Source of the DNA: CAJUPY01 sp051871275
GTDB lineage: Bacteria; Bacteroidota; Bacteroidia; Bacteroidales; Muribaculaceae
DNA length: 24,285 bases
Direction: 5' to 3'
Assembly (NCBI GenBank): GCA_051871275.1
Contig: JBJECR010000001.1
Coordinates: forward strand, 1-24,285
The stretch's first letter is position 1; every line of letters begins with the position of its first letter. Of this stretch, positions 1 through 7,351 are shown in pieces. The translations under genes were made by a program, and so were the position numbers. A model generated the notes under the pieces. That model ran no database searches. It was not told the DNA's origin and saw nothing but the letters and a program-made list of their open reading frames with translations.

Positions 1-31
1 CATCCTGAGCCAGGATCAAACTCTTCTTTGT
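1..31 (-). rRNA. rrs: 16S rRNA, 5' end only (partial)
   Basis: Read on the minus strand, positions 26-1 give GAAGAGTTTGATCCTGGCTC followed by AGGATG, the universal start of bacterial 16S rRNA. The gene runs off the left edge, so only its first ~31 nt are present. The mature 5' end is placed about five bases before GAAGAG by comparison with E. coli and is approximate. Promoters and leader lie to the right. Confidence 0.97.
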
Positions 32-262
32 TGTTATATTGTCTTTTCTTTTTCTTTATTATAAAAAGGCGACAATACCTTTCGTTTTGTATTGTTACCA
101 AAACAACGCTCCGAAATTTTGATTCCCGGCAGGCTGATGCTTGACTTATTGTAGAAATTGACATGAGTCATTTTTAATGCTCTTGTACTACTCTAGTCTA
201 TTGTAAATCTTTCAATGTTCTCTCTTGCTTTTGCGGCTCTCAATGTTTTGGAGCGAAAAGCG
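32..262 (-). other. rRNA operon leader (transcribed spacer before 16S)
   Basis: This stretch lies between the 16S 5' end and the nearest rRNA promoter and contains no convincing gene. On the minus strand it holds a hairpin (arms 72-78 and 89-95, extended by GG/CC pairs across a two-base mismatch) followed by five T (67-63), which resembles an intrinsic terminator. An rRNA leader would be expected to carry processing stems and antitermination signals; I could not identify a certain boxA. Confidence 0.6.
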
Positions 263-265
263 TTG

Positions 266-296
266 CAAAATTACGTCAAATTTTTGAACTGACAAA
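266..296 (-). promoter_or_regulatory. rRNA promoter proximal to 16S (Bacteroidota -33/-7 type)
   Basis: On the minus strand a -33 TTTG (296-293) is followed after 19 nt by TAATTTTG (273-266), an exact match to the Bacteroidota consensus TTTG-N19-21-TAnnTTTG. It is oriented toward the 16S gene. AT-rich tracts upstream (297-345) could act as an UP-like element. The spacer starts with TCAGTTC, also present in the distal promoter. Confidence 0.8.
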
Positions 297-398
297 ATTT
301 TTTGATAAAATTTTATAAAAAAATTATTTTTAATCAAAAATTTTATGTTTTACAACATGTTTTTGCTCTTTCCCCGGGTCTCTCCCCAAAAGCGAGTG

Positions 399-430
399 CA
401 AAGTTACAACTTTCCTCCGAACTGACCAAA
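399..430 (-). promoter_or_regulatory. rRNA promoter distal to 16S (Bacteroidota -33/-7 type)
   Basis: On the minus strand TTTG (430-427) is followed after 20 nt by TAACTTTG (406-399), again matching the consensus exactly. With the promoter at 266-296 it forms a tandem pair about 133 bp apart, as is common for rRNA operons. A/T runs lie directly upstream (431-455). Confidence 0.78.
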
Positions 431-508
431 TATTTTTATAACAATTTTTTTAAGAAAATTTTGCCAATTACACTCTTCTCGCTATCTTTCAGCACCTTAC
501 ACAAAATA

Positions 509-534
509 AAAAATATGTTATAAAACATATTTTT
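509..534. repeat. AT-rich palindrome upstream of rRNA promoters
   Basis: AAAAATATGTT (509-519) and AACATATTTTT (524-534) form a perfect 11-bp inverted repeat around a 4-nt loop. A related but less perfect palindrome with the same ATGTT....AACAT core lies at about 347-362, between the two rRNA promoters, and both are followed by TTTTTGC and a pyrimidine-rich run. Role unknown; it could be a protein site, a bend or a weak terminator. The flanking 535-623 holds no gene I can support. Confidence 0.5.
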
Positions 535-628
535 GCCTTTTCTGCATTTTTCCCTCCTTTCCGGCATCATTTTATTCCTGCCCTGCCCTTGAAAATACAC
601 ATTATTATATATAATGAAAAAATCAGAT

Positions 629-666
629 CCGTCAGAGAATGGCTGAAAAAGAAATTCCGCAAAATA
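629..666 (+). repeat. Left copy of direct repeat flanking the ATPase gene
   Basis: This 38-nt segment begins CCGTCAGAGAATGGCTG and ends CCGCAAAATA. A second copy at 2164-2200 is identical except for one short difference (TT here, G there). A 7-bp inverted repeat (CAGATCC 624-630, GGATCTG 672-678) encloses the left copy only. The two copies bracket the ATPase gene about 1.5 kb apart. Confidence 0.85.
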
Positions 667-702
667 GTTTTGGATCTGCAACAATTTTTAAGTTCTTTAT
701 TT

Positions 703-790
703 GCAAAAGTCGTCCAAAAAAGTGTAACTTTGCACAAAAAGTCGTCCAAAAAAGTGTAACTTTGCACAAAAAGTCGTCCAAAAAAGTGTA
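703..790 (+). repeat. 32-nt tandem repeat with embedded -7 promoter elements
   Basis: Unit 709-740 is repeated exactly at 741-772 and in part at 773-790; 703-708 resembles the tail of a preceding unit. Each complete unit contains GTGTAACTTTGCAC, whose TAACTTTG fits the Bacteroidota -7 element (724-731 and 756-763). The first -7 has a TTTG 21 nt upstream (700-703), so it makes a full promoter; the second has TTTG at 24 nt, a poor fit. The repeat sits 34-120 bp before the ATPase start and probably drives that gene. Confidence 0.8.
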
Positions 791-823
791 CTGCTAAAGC
801 ATAACAAGTTAATATTCAATAAT

Positions 824-2155
824 ATGCACAAAAGAAAAATAGAATCTGTTATGGCGGAATGGAAAAGCAGTCCGAATCATAATCCCCTTGTGATAAAAGG
901 CTGTCGCCAATGTGGCAAAACAAGTTCCGTACTTGATTTTGCTAAAAAGAACTATAAAAATGTGGTTTATCTTGATTTTTTTGAACACGAAGAGTATAAA
1001 CTGTTTTTTGAAGGAGCATTAGACGTTGACACCCTACTTCTGAATATGTCTATGGGAATAAAAAATGCTAAATTTGTTCCAAATGATACTTGTATCATAT
1101 TTGATGAAATTCAATCTTGTCCGAGAGCTCGTTCATCATTGAAATTTTTCAAACTTGACGGAAGATTTGACGTTATCTGCACAGGCTCTCTCTTAGGTGT
1201 AAATGGCTATAAATCCACAAACGAAAACGACCAAAAAGCTACTATTCCCGTAGGTTACGAACATATTGTAACTATGCGTCCTATGGATTTTGAGGAATGG
1301 CTTTGGGCTAATGGCATCACACAGCAGCATATAGAATATATGAAAGACTGTTTTGAAAAAGAAACACCTATAAATAAAGCGGTTAACTCTCGCATGAAAG
1401 AATTATTAAAACTTTATGCCATAGTTGGGGGTATGCCTGATGCCGTGAACACATTTTTGACAACAAACAATATTGCCAATGTGCAAAAAGTTCAAAAATC
1501 AATCATTGAGTCATACAAGGCAGACATGCTCAAATATGCAAGTCAGGAAGATAAATCCGGAATAAGAGAGTGTTTTGAATCCATTCCGGCACAACTTGCA
1601 AAAGATAATAAAAAGTTTCAATACTCAACAATAAGAAAAAAATCAAGAGCTAAAGACTATTGCGGAAGTTTGCAATGGATTGAGGATGCAGGAATTATAA
1701 ATAAATGCTATAATCTCAATATTCCGGAACTTCCACTTGCCGGACAAATGCGTAACGACTGCTTCAAGGTCTATATGGCTGATATCGGGCTACTTGTTTC
1801 AATGCTGGAGGAAGGTACCGCTTGGTGTATTATGACAGAAAAGCTACACACATATAAGGGCGCAATTTATGAGAATCTGGCTGCCGATATGTTTTCCAAA
1901 ATGGGTAGAAAACTCTATTACTATCAGAAAGATAGCAGTTTGGAAATAGATTTTGTGATACGCCACAAGGGCAATTGCGTTCCTGTGGAATGTAAAGCCA
2001 AAACGGGTAATGCCAAATCACTTAAAACACTCCTTAATCACCCGGAAAAGTATCATATAACGAGTGCCATAAAACTTGGTGATTACAACATCGGAAGGGC
2101 AAATTCCGTACTCACTTTGCCTTTCTATCTCGCCTTTTTATTAACAGAATATTAA
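824..2155 (+). CDS. AAA_14/DUF4143-family ATPase
   Basis: The protein has 443 residues. The N-terminal P-loop domain shows Walker A GCRQCGKT (26-33), Walker B CIIFDE (90-95) and the sensor-like segment DVICTGSLLG (116-125). The C-terminal half carries the DUF4143-type end with D376, E389 and K391 in the spacing of a PD-(D/E)XK nuclease fold (EIDFVI, VECKAK). Such ATPases are numerous in Bacteroidota; no precise substrate is known, and involvement in mobile-element or conflict biology is only an inference. The ATG at 824 is the first start in frame and lies just after the tandem-repeat promoters. Codon use looks more AT-rich than in dnaE next door. Direct repeats on both sides and its place between an rRNA operon and dnaE suggest it arrived as a cassette. 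It has no co-oriented partner of related function. Confidence 0.88.
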   Translation: MHKRKIESVMAEWKSSPNHNPLVIKGCRQCGKTSSVLDFAKKNYKNVVYLDFFEHEEYKLFFEGALDVDTLLLNMSMGIKNAKFVPNDTCIIFDEIQSCPRARSSLKFFKLDGRFDVICTGSLLGVNGYKSTNENDQKATIPVGYEHIVTMRPMDFEEWLWANGITQQHIEYMKDCFEKETPINKAVNSRMKELLKLYAIVGGMPDAVNTFLTTNNIANVQKVQKSIIESYKADMLKYASQEDKSGIRECFESIPAQLAKDNKKFQYSTIRKKSRAKDYCGSLQWIEDAGIINKCYNLNIPELPLAGQMRNDCFKVYMADIGLLVSMLEEGTAWCIMTEKLHTYKGAIYENLAADMFSKMGRKLYYYQKDSSLEIDFVIRHKGNCVPVECKAKTGNAKSLKTLLNHPEKYHITSAIKLGDYNIGRANSVLTLPFYLAFLLTEY

Positions 2156-2163
2156 CGACCTCC

Positions 2164-2200
2164 CCGTCAGAGAATGGCTGAAAAAGAAAGCCGCAAAATA
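2164..2200 (+). repeat. Right copy of direct repeat flanking the ATPase gene
   Basis: This copy starts 8 bp after the ATPase stop and matches 629-666 in about 36 of 37 positions. In one frame it reads VREWLKKKAAK followed by TAA (2199-2201), so it could be the 3' tip of an older gene that once stood before dnaE. In the left copy that frame continues without a stop at the same place. Confidence 0.82.
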
Positions 2201-2250
2201 ATCAGCATAAAAAGTTTTCAACACTCACACAAAAATTAAAAGTTTTTCAG

Positions 2251-2311
2251 TAACTTTGGAGAAATTTCCGCTCGGATAATTCAGACGTTATTCCCAAGGA
2301 AATTTCTCCAA
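2251..2311 (+). promoter_or_regulatory. dnaE leader: -7 element and long perfect hairpin
   Basis: TAACTTTG at 2251-2258 matches the -7 consensus, but no TTTG lies at the right distance upstream, so the promoter is tentative. Overlapping its end, TTGGAGAAATTTCC (2256-2269) pairs perfectly with GGAAATTTCTCCAA (2298-2311) across a 28-nt loop. The hairpin lies 57 bp before the dnaE ATG. There is no T-run after it, so it does not look like a standard intrinsic terminator. Confidence 0.5.
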
Positions 2312-2367
2312 TGCTTTTATGCTGCTAACACCCTGAATTTTAAACTTTTATACCCTCATAAAGATAC

Positions 2368-5300
2368 ATGGAACCGTTTATACACCTACACGTACACTCA
2401 CAATATTCCATCCTCGACGGACAAGCTTCTATCCCTGCACTCGTAGATAAAGCCATTGCAGACGGCATGCCCGCAATCGCCCTCACAGACCACGGTGATA
2501 TGTACGGCATCAAGGAGTTTTTCAACTATGTAAACAAGAAAAACGGCAAGGTCTTTGACGCTATAAAGGGACTGAAAAAGCAAATTGCGGAGGCGGAAAA
2601 AGAGGGAAATGACACTTCCGAACTGAAAACCGAACTTGCTGCTACGGAAAAGAAAATTTTCAAACCTATTTTCGGTTGCGAGATGTACTGCACGGCAAAC
2701 GGCAGGCAAAAGGAACATTCCGACGGCAAACTGGACCGTTGCCACCTAATCGTGCTGGCAAAAAATGAAAAAGGGTATAAAAATCTCATCAAAATAGTGT
2801 CAAATGCCTGGACTGACGGATTTTACAAACGTCCGCGTACAGACAAATTCGAACTGCAATCACACGCCGAGGGACTTATCGTTTGTTCCGCTTGCCTTGG
2901 CGGCGAAATTCCGCAACTTATCCTCAACGGCAGAATAGACGAAGCTGAAAAGCAGGTGAGATGGTACAAGAGCATCTTTGGTGAAGACTATTACCTTGAA
3001 CTTCAGCGACATAAAGCCACCGTCCCGAATGCTAATCACGAAACGATTGTATATCAGGAACGTGTAAACCCCGTGCTGATAGAACTTGCTCGCAAATGTG
3101 ACGTAAAACTCATTTGCACAAACGACGTGCACTTCGTAAACGAGGAGGACGCAGAAGCTCACGACCGACTGATTTGCGTTTCCACAAACCACTATATCTC
3201 CGACACGGACAGAATGTTTTACTCCAAACAGGAATGGATGAAAACACAAGCGGAAATGAACGAACTCTTTGCAGACATTCCGGAAGCGCTCCGAAACACC
3301 ATGGAGATATACGACAAGATTGAAACATACAATATCGACCACGGTCCAATCATGCCTAACTTTGAGATTCCCAAGGAGTTCGGCACTGAAGAGGAATACC
3401 GCAGCCGTATCACTGAAAAAGAGCTTTTTGATGAGTTCACGCAAGACGAAAACGGAAACGTGGTGCTCAGCGAAGAAGCTGCCAACGAAAAAATACGCCG
3501 ACTTGGAGGCTACGACAAACTGTACCGCATAAAATTCGAAGCAGACTACCTGGCAAAACTCACATACGACGGTGCTAAAAAGAAATACGGTGAACCGCTG
3601 AGCGATGAATTGAAAGAGCGACTAAACTTCGAGCTATACATTATGAAGACCATGGGTTTCCCCGGCTACTTCCTTATAGTTCAAGACTTTATCACCGCTG
3701 CACGAGAAAAACTCGGTGTAAGCGTAGGACCCGGGCGTGGCTCCGCTGCAGGTTCCGCCGTGGCATATTGCCTCGGCATTACACTCATAGACCCAATAAA
3801 ATACGACTTGCTGTTTGAGCGTTTTCTGAATCCGGACCGTATCTCGCTCCCCGATATTGATGTGGACTTCGATGATGACGGTCGTGCCGACGTACTCCGC
3901 TATGTAACAGAGAAATACGGCGAAGAAAAAGTGGCACACATCATCACTTACGGCACTATGGCTGCCAAGTCTGCTATAAAAGACGTGGCACGCGTAGAGC
4001 AACTGCCGCTTTCCGAGAGCGACCGACTCACCAAACTCATTCCCGCTCACATGCCAACCGATGAAAATGGCAAGGAATACAAACCAACGCTCAAAAACTG
4101 CTACAAATATCTCCCGGAATTCAAACCCGAACTGGAAAGCGACAACAGAATTCTGACAGAAACACTGAAATATGCACAGCAACTGGAAGGAAACGTCCGT
4201 AACACCGGTGTGCATGCTTGCGGTGTCATCATCTGCCGTGACGCCATAACGGACTGGGTGCCCGTATCCATAGCAAACGATAAGGAAACAGGCGACCGTC
4301 TGCTCGTAACTCAATACGAAGGACGAGTGATTGAGGAAACAGGACTTATTAAAATGGACTTCCTCGGACTCAAAACTCTCTCCATAATCCGCGAAGCTCT
4401 GGACAACATAAAACGCACCACCGGACAAGATATTGATATTGAAGCAATTCCTATCGACGACAAAAAAACGTTCGAACTTTACAGCGAAGGCAGAACAATA
4501 GGCACATTCCAGTTTGAATCCGCAGGTATGCAAAAATATCTGCGAGAACTGAAACCAACAGTATTTGAGGACCTTATCGCCATGAACGCCCTGTATCGTC
4601 CCGGACCAATGTCATACATTCCGGACTTTATCGCCCGCAAGAGCGGTAAATCGCCAATCGTCTATGACATTCCAATCATGGAAAAATACCTCAAAGACAC
4701 CTACGGCATCACGGTTTATCAGGAGCAAGTGATGTTGCTCTCTCGCTTGCTGGCGAACTTCACTCGCGGCGAAAGCGACACACTCCGTAAGGCTATGGGT
4801 AAAAAGCTCATAGACAAAATGAACCACCTCAAAGGCAAATTCCTCAGCGGCGGACAAGCTAACGGACACAAGCCGGAAGTGCTGGAAAAAATCTGGGCAG
4901 ACTGGGAAAAATTCGCTTCGTATGCATTCAACAAAAGTCACGCAACTTGCTACAGTTGGGTTGCTTTCCAAACTGCATACCTCAAGGCTAACTACCCTGC
5001 GGAATACATGGCGGCAGTCCTCAGCCGAAACAGCTCCGATATCACCAAACTCGCTGAATACATGGACGAGTGCAAAGCTATGCACATACCCGTGAAAGGA
5101 CCGGACATCAACGAATCCATCTCCGGCTTCGGTGTGAGCAACGGGGCTATCCGTTTTGGTCTTTCCGCTATTAAAGGTGTGGGAAACAACGTGGTGGAAC
5201 AAATCATCTCTATCCGAGAAAAAGGCGGTCCATTCACTTCCATCTATGATTTTGTGGAGCGAGTACCCTCTACGGCTTGCAACCGCAAAACGTTTGACGC

Positions 5301-6162
5301 ACTTGTACTTTCCGGTGCGTTTGACTGTTTCACAGACGTAAAACGTGAAGACTTCTACGTCACGAACAATAAAAATGAAACGCTTACGGATCAACTTTTG
5401 CGTTACGGTTACCTCTACCAGGAAGCAGCAAACAGCAAAGTGGCATCTCTCTTCGGCGACGACGATATAAGCCTGAACACAGCAGGACGTCCGGAAATAA
5501 AACCGGCAGTTGCCTGGTCCAATATCATAAAACTGGAAAAAGAAAAAGACCTCGTCGGAATGTACCTTTCCGGACATCCGCTCGACCCATACTACATGGA
5601 ACTCCAATACGGATGCACAAGGCTCAAAGACTTCTCGGAAATGACACCAATGGAGGGCGTGCCTATGATAATCGGAGGACTTGTGACGGATTTCAAATCC
5701 AAAGTGTCACAAAAAGGCACCAAATACGGTATTGTAAACATTGAAGACCTCTCCGGAAGCTACGAAATACGTCTTTTCAAAGACGACTACTACAAGTACG
5801 CACAATACTGCGAAGCAGGCACGGCTATCATCGTCAAAGTAAGCTTCGCAAAGGCTCGCAACGGTGAACTATGGCTGCAAATAGGCTCCATAGAACTCCT
5901 TGACAACTATAAAGGTAAGATGCTGAAAGGCGTGATAATAAAATCCGACACCACGGACCTCAAAGAAGGTGCCCTCAGCTACCTCGCCATGATTGCTGAC
6001 ACGCAAACCGAGGAAAACAGCGGTAGCGTTACTATGGAATTTACAGACAAAACCATAAACCGCACCTTACGCCTCTACACAAACATCAAAGTACCTCTAA
6101 ACAAACGCCTTGTGGATATCCTCACGGAAGCAAAACTCAATTTCTCCTTTGAAACCGCATAA
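2368..6162 (+). CDS. dnaE: DNA polymerase III alpha subunit
   Basis: Replicative C-family DNA polymerase of 1264 residues, full length for Bacteroidota. An N-terminal PHP domain begins with HLHVHSQYS (6-14) and LTDHGD (39-44); an extra Lys/Glu-rich segment (about 66-97) interrupts it. The palm contains GPGRGS (454-459) and the catalytic Asp pair in PDIDVDF (D496, D498); the third metal ligand is D664 in KMDFLG. Tandem helix-hairpin-helix and OB-fold regions follow (OB-like segment about 1100-1190). It synthesises DNA in the replisome together with the clamp and tau complex. The ATG at 2368 starts directly before the PHP motif. It is convergent with the nuclease gene at 6179, with only 16 bp between the two stops, and upstream is the ATPase cassette rather than a replication gene. 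Confidence 0.98.
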   Translation: MEPFIHLHVHSQYSILDGQASIPALVDKAIADGMPAIALTDHGDMYGIKEFFNYVNKKNGKVFDAIKGLKKQIAEAEKEGNDTSELKTELAATEKKIFKPIFGCEMYCTANGRQKEHSDGKLDRCHLIVLAKNEKGYKNLIKIVSNAWTDGFYKRPRTDKFELQSHAEGLIVCSACLGGEIPQLILNGRIDEAEKQVRWYKSIFGEDYYLELQRHKATVPNANHETIVYQERVNPVLIELARKCDVKLICTNDVHFVNEEDAEAHDRLICVSTNHYISDTDRMFYSKQEWMKTQAEMNELFADIPEALRNTMEIYDKIETYNIDHGPIMPNFEIPKEFGTEEEYRSRITEKELFDEFTQDENGNVVLSEEAANEKIRRLGGYDKLYRIKFEADYLAKLTYDGAKKKYGEPLSDELKERLNFELYIMKTMGFPGYFLIVQDFITAAREKLGVSVGPGRGSAAGSAVAYCLGITLIDPIKYDLLFERFLNPDRISLPDIDVDFDDDGRADVLRYVTEKYGEEKVAHIITYGTMAAKSAIKDVARVEQLPLSESDRLTKLIPAHMPTDENGKEYKPTLKNCYKYLPEFKPELESDNRILTETLKYAQQLEGNVRNTGVHACGVIICRDAITDWVPVSIANDKETGDRLLVTQYEGRVIEETGLIKMDFLGLKTLSIIREALDNIKRTTGQDIDIEAIPIDDKKTFELYSEGRTIGTFQFESAGMQKYLRELKPTVFEDLIAMNALYRPGPMSYIPDFIARKSGKSPIVYDIPIMEKYLKDTYGITVYQEQVMLLSRLLANFTRGESDTLRKAMGKKLIDKMNHLKGKFLSGGQANGHKPEVLEKIWADWEKFASYAFNKSHATCYSWVAFQTAYLKANYPAEYMAAVLSRNSSDITKLAEYMDECKAMHIPVKGPDINESISGFGVSNGAIRFGLSAIKGVGNNVVEQIISIREKGGPFTSIYDFVERVPSTACNRKTFDALVLSGAFDCFTDVKREDFYVTNNKNETLTDQLLRYGYLYQEAANSKVASLFGDDDISLNTAGRPEIKPAVAWSNIIKLEKEKDLVGMYLSGHPLDPYYMELQYGCTRLKDFSEMTPMEGVPMIIGGLVTDFKSKVSQKGTKYGIVNIEDLSGSYEIRLFKDDYYKYAQYCEAGTAIIVKVSFAKARNGELWLQIGSIELLDNYKGKMLKGVIIKSDTTDLKEGALSYLAMIADTQTEENSGSVTMEFTDKTINRTLRLYTNIKVPLNKRLVDILTEAKLNFSFETA

Positions 6163-6178
6163 TAATTTTTGATGTCAA

Positions 6179-7255
6179 TTATTTGAGTTCCAATTCAATA
6201 TCCTCTATTGACGGCAAGGTACTCTTAAACTCATCCGGAATAAATTTAGTGAGTTGAAATTCAGCAACACCGATGGGTTGAGAAGATGATTCAAGGGCAT
6301 ATTGAGCAAGTACATTATCTTTATCCTTACATATCAGCAAACCGATAGTAGGATTGTCATGCTCGGTTTTAAGAATATGATTTACTGCAGTCATATAAGT
6401 ACCAAGTTGTCCTATATCACCTGCACCGAAAGAACCGGTCTTTACCTCTATAACGCAATATGAGTGCAACTTTACATTATAAAACAGCAAATCTATAAAT
6501 TGCTCTGTATGTCCCACTTTTAGACGATACTCCTCGCCAACATAAGCAAAACCTGAACCAAGTTCAAGAAGAAAACGAGAAATATTGGCCATCAAAGCTT
6601 TCTTTAGTTCTCGCTCTTTATACGGCTCTGTCATTTCTGTAAAGTCAAAGATATATGGGTCTTTTGTCATTTCTTGAGCGAGGTCACTATCAGGAGAAGG
6701 AAGCAAACGAGAAAAACTCGTCAAAGCTTTACCTTGACGCAGATGCAAACTTGTGTCAATAAATGATTTCAGAACACTCCGAGACCATCCTTCTTCAACC
6801 ACCTTATTAGCGTAAAATAATGCTATTTCACAATCACCACTGACAAAATATTTATCTATCAAAATTCGATGATGACCCCAGGGAACGGAAAAAATTAAAT
6901 CGCCCACAGCTTGCGGGCATATTTCTGAATTAAAATTGCCCTCAACTTGTGGGCAATTTGTATATGCCTTATTATAAAGAAGATACATCTTCTTCATATA
7001 CTGTAAATTTTGACGGGAAAATCCCTCAGCACCGGGAATGACAGTTTTTAAATCATTACTAAGATTCTGATAAAATCCACTTCCATAAACATTCTCCGCA
7101 TCACGAGCCACAATGTCTCGACCAAGCGACCAGTAAAATTGAAGCATTTCTTTGTTTACATGTGTTACTGCCTTAATCTGACTATTGCGATACCGTTCTT
7201 TTAATTCTTCTATCCACCGCGAGTATTCGGTGTTGATTTTCATAAGTTTGCTCAT
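6179..7255 (-). CDS. YhcG/DUF1016-family PD-(D/E)XK nuclease
   Basis: The protein has 358 residues. The N-terminal half (about 10-135) fits the DUF1016 N domain: helical, with YWSLGRDIV (41-49), FSRQNLQYMKKMY (79-91) and VPWGHH (124-129). The C-terminal half is a PD-(D/E)XK nuclease domain with D255 (FIDLLFYN), E270 and K272 (VIEVKTG) and Q283 (GQLGTYM). Members are predicted DNA nucleases, often near restriction or mobile loci; the physiological substrate is not settled. The ATG at 7255 opens MSKLMKI, and a second Met four codons later is possible. A duplicated CPQ-x-x-G-x-F/L stretch (101-108 and 113-120) makes the linker before PWGHH longer than I would expect. No promoter of the usual type is visible; the gene lies just after the rprXY terminator. 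Confidence 0.9.
   Translation of the reverse strand: MSKLMKINTEYSRWIEELKERYRNSQIKAVTHVNKEMLQFYWSLGRDIVARDAENVYGSGFYQNLSNDLKTVIPGAEGFSRQNLQYMKKMYLLYNKAYTNCPQVEGNFNSEICPQAVGDLIFSVPWGHHRILIDKYFVSGDCEIALFYANKVVEEGWSRSVLKSFIDTSLHLRQGKALTSFSRLLPSPDSDLAQEMTKDPYIFDFTEMTEPYKERELKKALMANISRFLLELGSGFAYVGEEYRLKVGHTEQFIDLLFYNVKLHSYCVIEVKTGSFGAGDIGQLGTYMTAVNHILKTEHDNPTIGLLICKDKDNVLAQYALESSSQPIGVAEFQLTKFIPDEFKSTLPSIEDIELELK
6896..6955 (-). repeat. Short imperfect duplication inside the nuclease gene
   Basis: The DNA encoding CPQVEGNF (6955-6932) and CPQAVGDL (6919-6896) is similar at base level (both read GCCC-CAA--TG-GGGC on the minus strand with few changes). It is an in-frame duplication that lengthens the linker between the DUF1016 helical segment and the PWGHH motif. 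Confidence 0.6.
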
Positions 7256-7290
7256 ATATTGTACTCTTAAACCCTCATTTACTATATGCT

Positions 7291-7323
7291 AAAAACTGTG
7301 CAACAAAACTTGCTGCACAGTTT
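7291..7323 (-). terminator. Intrinsic terminator after rprY
   Basis: AAACTGTGCA (7293-7302) and TGCACAGTTT (7314-7323) form a perfect 10-bp stem around an 11-nt loop. Read on the minus strand the stem runs into TTTTT (7295-7291). It lies 28 bp after the rprY stop and should end the rprXY transcript. Confidence 0.8.
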
Positions 7324-7351
7324 ATTTTGTATGGAAATATGAAAATTTCTA

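Noticed and set aside
302..684. Short open frames between the 16S gene and the ATPase
   Set aside because: They lie across the rRNA promoters and AT-rich palindromes and have low-complexity Phe/Lys composition.
703..790. CRISPR-like repeat array
   Set aside because: The units are directly adjacent with no spacers, and no cas genes are present.
639..797. Small gene of about 52 codons starting MAEKE within the left repeat
   Set aside because: Most of it translates the 32-nt tandem repeat, whose three frames shift from unit to unit, and there is no evidence of a protein; it was treated as repeat and promoter DNA.
3634..5607. Long minus-strand open frames (about 300 and 330 codons) inside dnaE
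   Set aside because: They are the reverse of a strongly conserved gene, with Cys/Phe/Val-rich compositions typical of antisense frames and no recognisable motif.
6161..6183. Possible terminator between dnaE and the nuclease gene
   Set aside because: The inverted repeat AATAATT/AATTATT is only 7 bp of A-T pairs, too weak to call.
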